Shown here piece by piece: positions 12,945 through 14,503 of a stretch of DNA of 14,503 bases. A program made the position numbers and the translations under genes. Source of the DNA: JALYNX01 sp964608055 (lineage in GTDB: Bacteria > Actinomycetota > Acidimicrobiia > Spongiisociales > ZC4RG35); the NCBI GenBank assembly GCA_964608055.1, contig CAZSMJ010000049.1, positions 1 through 14,503 on the forward strand, written 5' to 3'. The notes below the pieces were generated by a model, which saw only the letters and a list, made by a program, of their open reading frames with translations, was not told where the DNA came from and did not search any database. How positions within the stretch are numbered: the first letter of the stretch is position 1; each line of letters opens with the position of its first letter.

Positions 12945-14503
12945 CTACGCCGCACCGTGACAGCGCTTGTATTTCTTGCCCGATCCACAGGGGCAGGGAT
13001 CGTTGCGACCGACCTTGTCTGAGGTGGCCTGCTTCACCGGGCCGCCTGTGCTCAGTGGGGCAACCCTTTGGGGTTCGGTCTTGGGCTGCGACAGCTCGAC
13101 GTGGAACAGGTACTTGACTGCATCGCGCTTCACCGAATCCACCATCTCGGTGAACATGTCGTAGGCCTCGCGCTGGTACTCGGACAGCGGATCGCGCTGG
13201 CCCATGGCCCGCAACCCGATCCCGGCCCGCAGGTAATCCATCTCTGAGAGATGCTCCCGCCACTTGTTGTCGATCACAGAAAGCATCACCGAGCGCTCTA
13301 CCTGGCGCAGGATCTCGGACCCAAGATCCTCCTCCCGCTTCTCATAAGCCTTGGCACCGTCCTCAACCGCATAGTCGACCACCTCGTCGACACTCGGGGA
13401 CTCCTCGAAGTTCGACCGCTCGATCGTGGTCGGGTAGTACTGGTTCAGCTCCAACTGCAGGGCTTCCCAGTCCCACTCGTTCCGTGGTATCTCGGGGCTG
13501 AGGGCAGTCTCCACGGTCTCGCTGATGACGGTCTCGATCCAGTCGCCGATCAGGTCGTCTCCGGCGGTGCCTTCGAGGATCGACCGTCTCCAGTCATAGA
13601 TGACCTCACGTTGGCGGTTCATCACCTCGTCGTATTTGAGGACGTTCTTGCGGATCTCGAAGTTCTGTGACTCGACCTGGCGCTGTGCCCGCTCAATGGC
13701 TTTGCTCACCATCTTCGCCTCGATCGGCTGGTCGTCAGGCAGCTTCAGGCGATCCATCACGCTGGTGACCCACTCCCCCTGGAACCTCCGCATCAGCTCG
13801 TCTTCGAGCGAGAGGTAGAACCGCGACTCGCCGGGGTCGCCCTGGCGGCCGGATCGACCACGGAGCTGGTTGTCGATGCGACGGGACTCATGGCGCTCGG
13901 TGCCCACCACGTAAAGCCCCCCGGCCCCGATCACCTTCTGCTTGTCGGGAACGATCTGCAGACCGAATTCCTCGGCCAACTTCTTCTCGAGGTCGGTATA
14001 GGACGGATCGTCAGCACTCACGCCACGTCTCTTCAGCTCGGTGCGGGCCATTCCCTCGGGGTTCCCCCCGAGCATGATGTCGACACCGCGGCCCGCCATG
14101 TTGGTCGCAACCGTCACCGCACCCGGCCGCCCCGCCTGGGCGATGATGTCGGCCTCCCTCGCGTGTTGCTTGGCGTTGAGGACCTCGTGTTTGATCCCGC
14201 GCCGCTCCAACATCCTGGAGAGCTTCTCGGACTTCTCGATCGAGACGGTGCCCAGAAGAATGGGTTGGCCGAGTTCGTTCCGCTCGGCAACATCGGCCAC
14301 AACCGACTCGAACTTCCCGTCTTCGCCCTTGTAGACGAGATCTCCCTGATCGCTGCGATCAACGGGTGCGTTGGTGGGAATGGCCAGGACCTCGAGCCCG
14401 TAGATCTGCGCCAGCTCGGCGGCCTCGGTCTCTGCGGTCCCAGTCATGCCTGCCAGCTTCTCGTAGAGCCGGAAGTAGTTCTGGAGGGTGATGGTGGCGA
14501 GGG
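12945..14503 (-). CDS. secA: Protein translocase ATPase SecA, C-terminal part (cut by the window edge)
   Basis: About 519 codons of the 3' part are visible; the gene starts beyond the right edge. SecA drives secretory proteins through SecYEG by ATP hydrolysis. The visible part opens in LATITLQNYFRLYEKLAGMTGTAETEA, typical of the region before the second nucleotide-binding domain. It continues with TVATNMAGRGVDIMLGG, QLRGRSGRQGDPGESRF and SLEDELMRRF, then the helical wing and scaffold domains. It ends with the zinc-binding tail CPCGSGKKYKRCHG (C-x-C-x8-C-H), which binds SecB or ribosomes. The presence of this tail and the housekeeping neighbours suggest SecA1. The stop is 11 bp before prfB. 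Confidence 0.97.
   Translation of the reverse strand, partial: LATITLQNYFRLYEKLAGMTGTAETEAAELAQIYGLEVLAIPTNAPVDRSDQGDLVYKGEDGKFESVVADVAERNELGQPILLGTVSIEKSEKLSRMLERRGIKHEVLNAKQHAREADIIAQAGRPGAVTVATNMAGRGVDIMLGGNPEGMARTELKRRGVSADDPSYTDLEKKLAEEFGLQIVPDKQKVIGAGGLYVVGTERHESRRIDNQLRGRSGRQGDPGESRFYLSLEDELMRRFQGEWVTSVMDRLKLPDDQPIEAKMVSKAIERAQRQVESQNFEIRKNVLKYDEVMNRQREVIYDWRRSILEGTAGDDLIGDWIETVISETVETALSPEIPRNEWDWEALQLELNQYYPTTIERSNFEESPSVDEVVDYAVEDGAKAYEKREEDLGSEILRQVERSVMLSVIDNKWREHLSEMDYLRAGIGLRAMGQRDPLSEYQREAYDMFTEMVDSVKRDAVKYLFHVELSQPKTEPQRVAPLSTGGPVKQATSDKVGRNDPCPCGSGKKYKRCHGAA

Noticed and set aside
12934..13263. N-terminal extension of prfB into secA
   Set aside because: The extension overlaps the conserved SecA C-terminus and zinc tail, has Arg/Pro-rich shadow composition, and would exceed the normal RF2 length.

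Overview
The window is high-GC and densely coded. It looks like a chromosomal core region of an actinobacterium, perhaps of the Acidimicrobiia type; that placement is inference from gene content and order. The supporting signs are the order secA-prfB-ftsE-ftsX-smpB-ssrA, a phosphodiesterase/RNase PH/RdgB block like mycobacterial Rv1339-rphA-Rv1341, a Ddn-type (F420-associated) oxidoreductase, many GTG starts, and several starts that look leaderless. Thirteen of the fourteen genes, counting the tmRNA, lie on the minus strand and are best read from right to left.

Right third (14503 to 9150): the 3' part of secA (cut by the window edge), prfB, ftsE, ftsX and smpB, then the tmRNA gene ssrA. This is a housekeeping run for secretion, translation termination, divisome ABC signalling and ribosome rescue. 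A strong hairpin among clustered palindromes lies between smpB and ssrA. The tmRNA encodes the tag A-E-D-N-F-A-L-A-A, and its CCA end is not encoded.

Middle (9131 to 5840): a five-gene minus-strand string starts 18 bp after the tmRNA. It comprises a Ddn-family protein, a single-cluster ferredoxin, a small protein made of two tandem helix-turn-helix units, an HMG-CoA lyase family protein, and an acyl-CoA dehydrogenase whose catalytic glutamate is in the isovaleryl/long-chain position. The last two overlap (GTGA) and suggest branched-chain acyl-CoA or leucine-type catabolism. This is the least standard part of the window.

Left third (5836 to 10): one plus-strand gene, a DUF983 zinc-ribbon membrane protein, diverges from pdxH across only 24 bp. 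Minus-strand pdxH, an Rv1339-like metallo-beta-lactamase-fold phosphodiesterase, rph, rdgB and an NDH-2 type NADH dehydrogenase are packed with 4-bp overlaps or short gaps. Last comes a secreted PGRP/amidase-2 protein with five N-terminal repeats.

The most notable sequence-level signal is regulatory. Four genes with no good Shine-Dalgarno have a TANNNT -10 hexamer exactly 6 or 7 nt before the start codon. Two of these hexamers overlap on opposite strands in the pdxH/DUF983 spacer. No mobile element, CRISPR array, tRNA or rRNA was seen. No stretch over 300 bp lacks a gene; the longest is about 115 bp, between smpB and ssrA.
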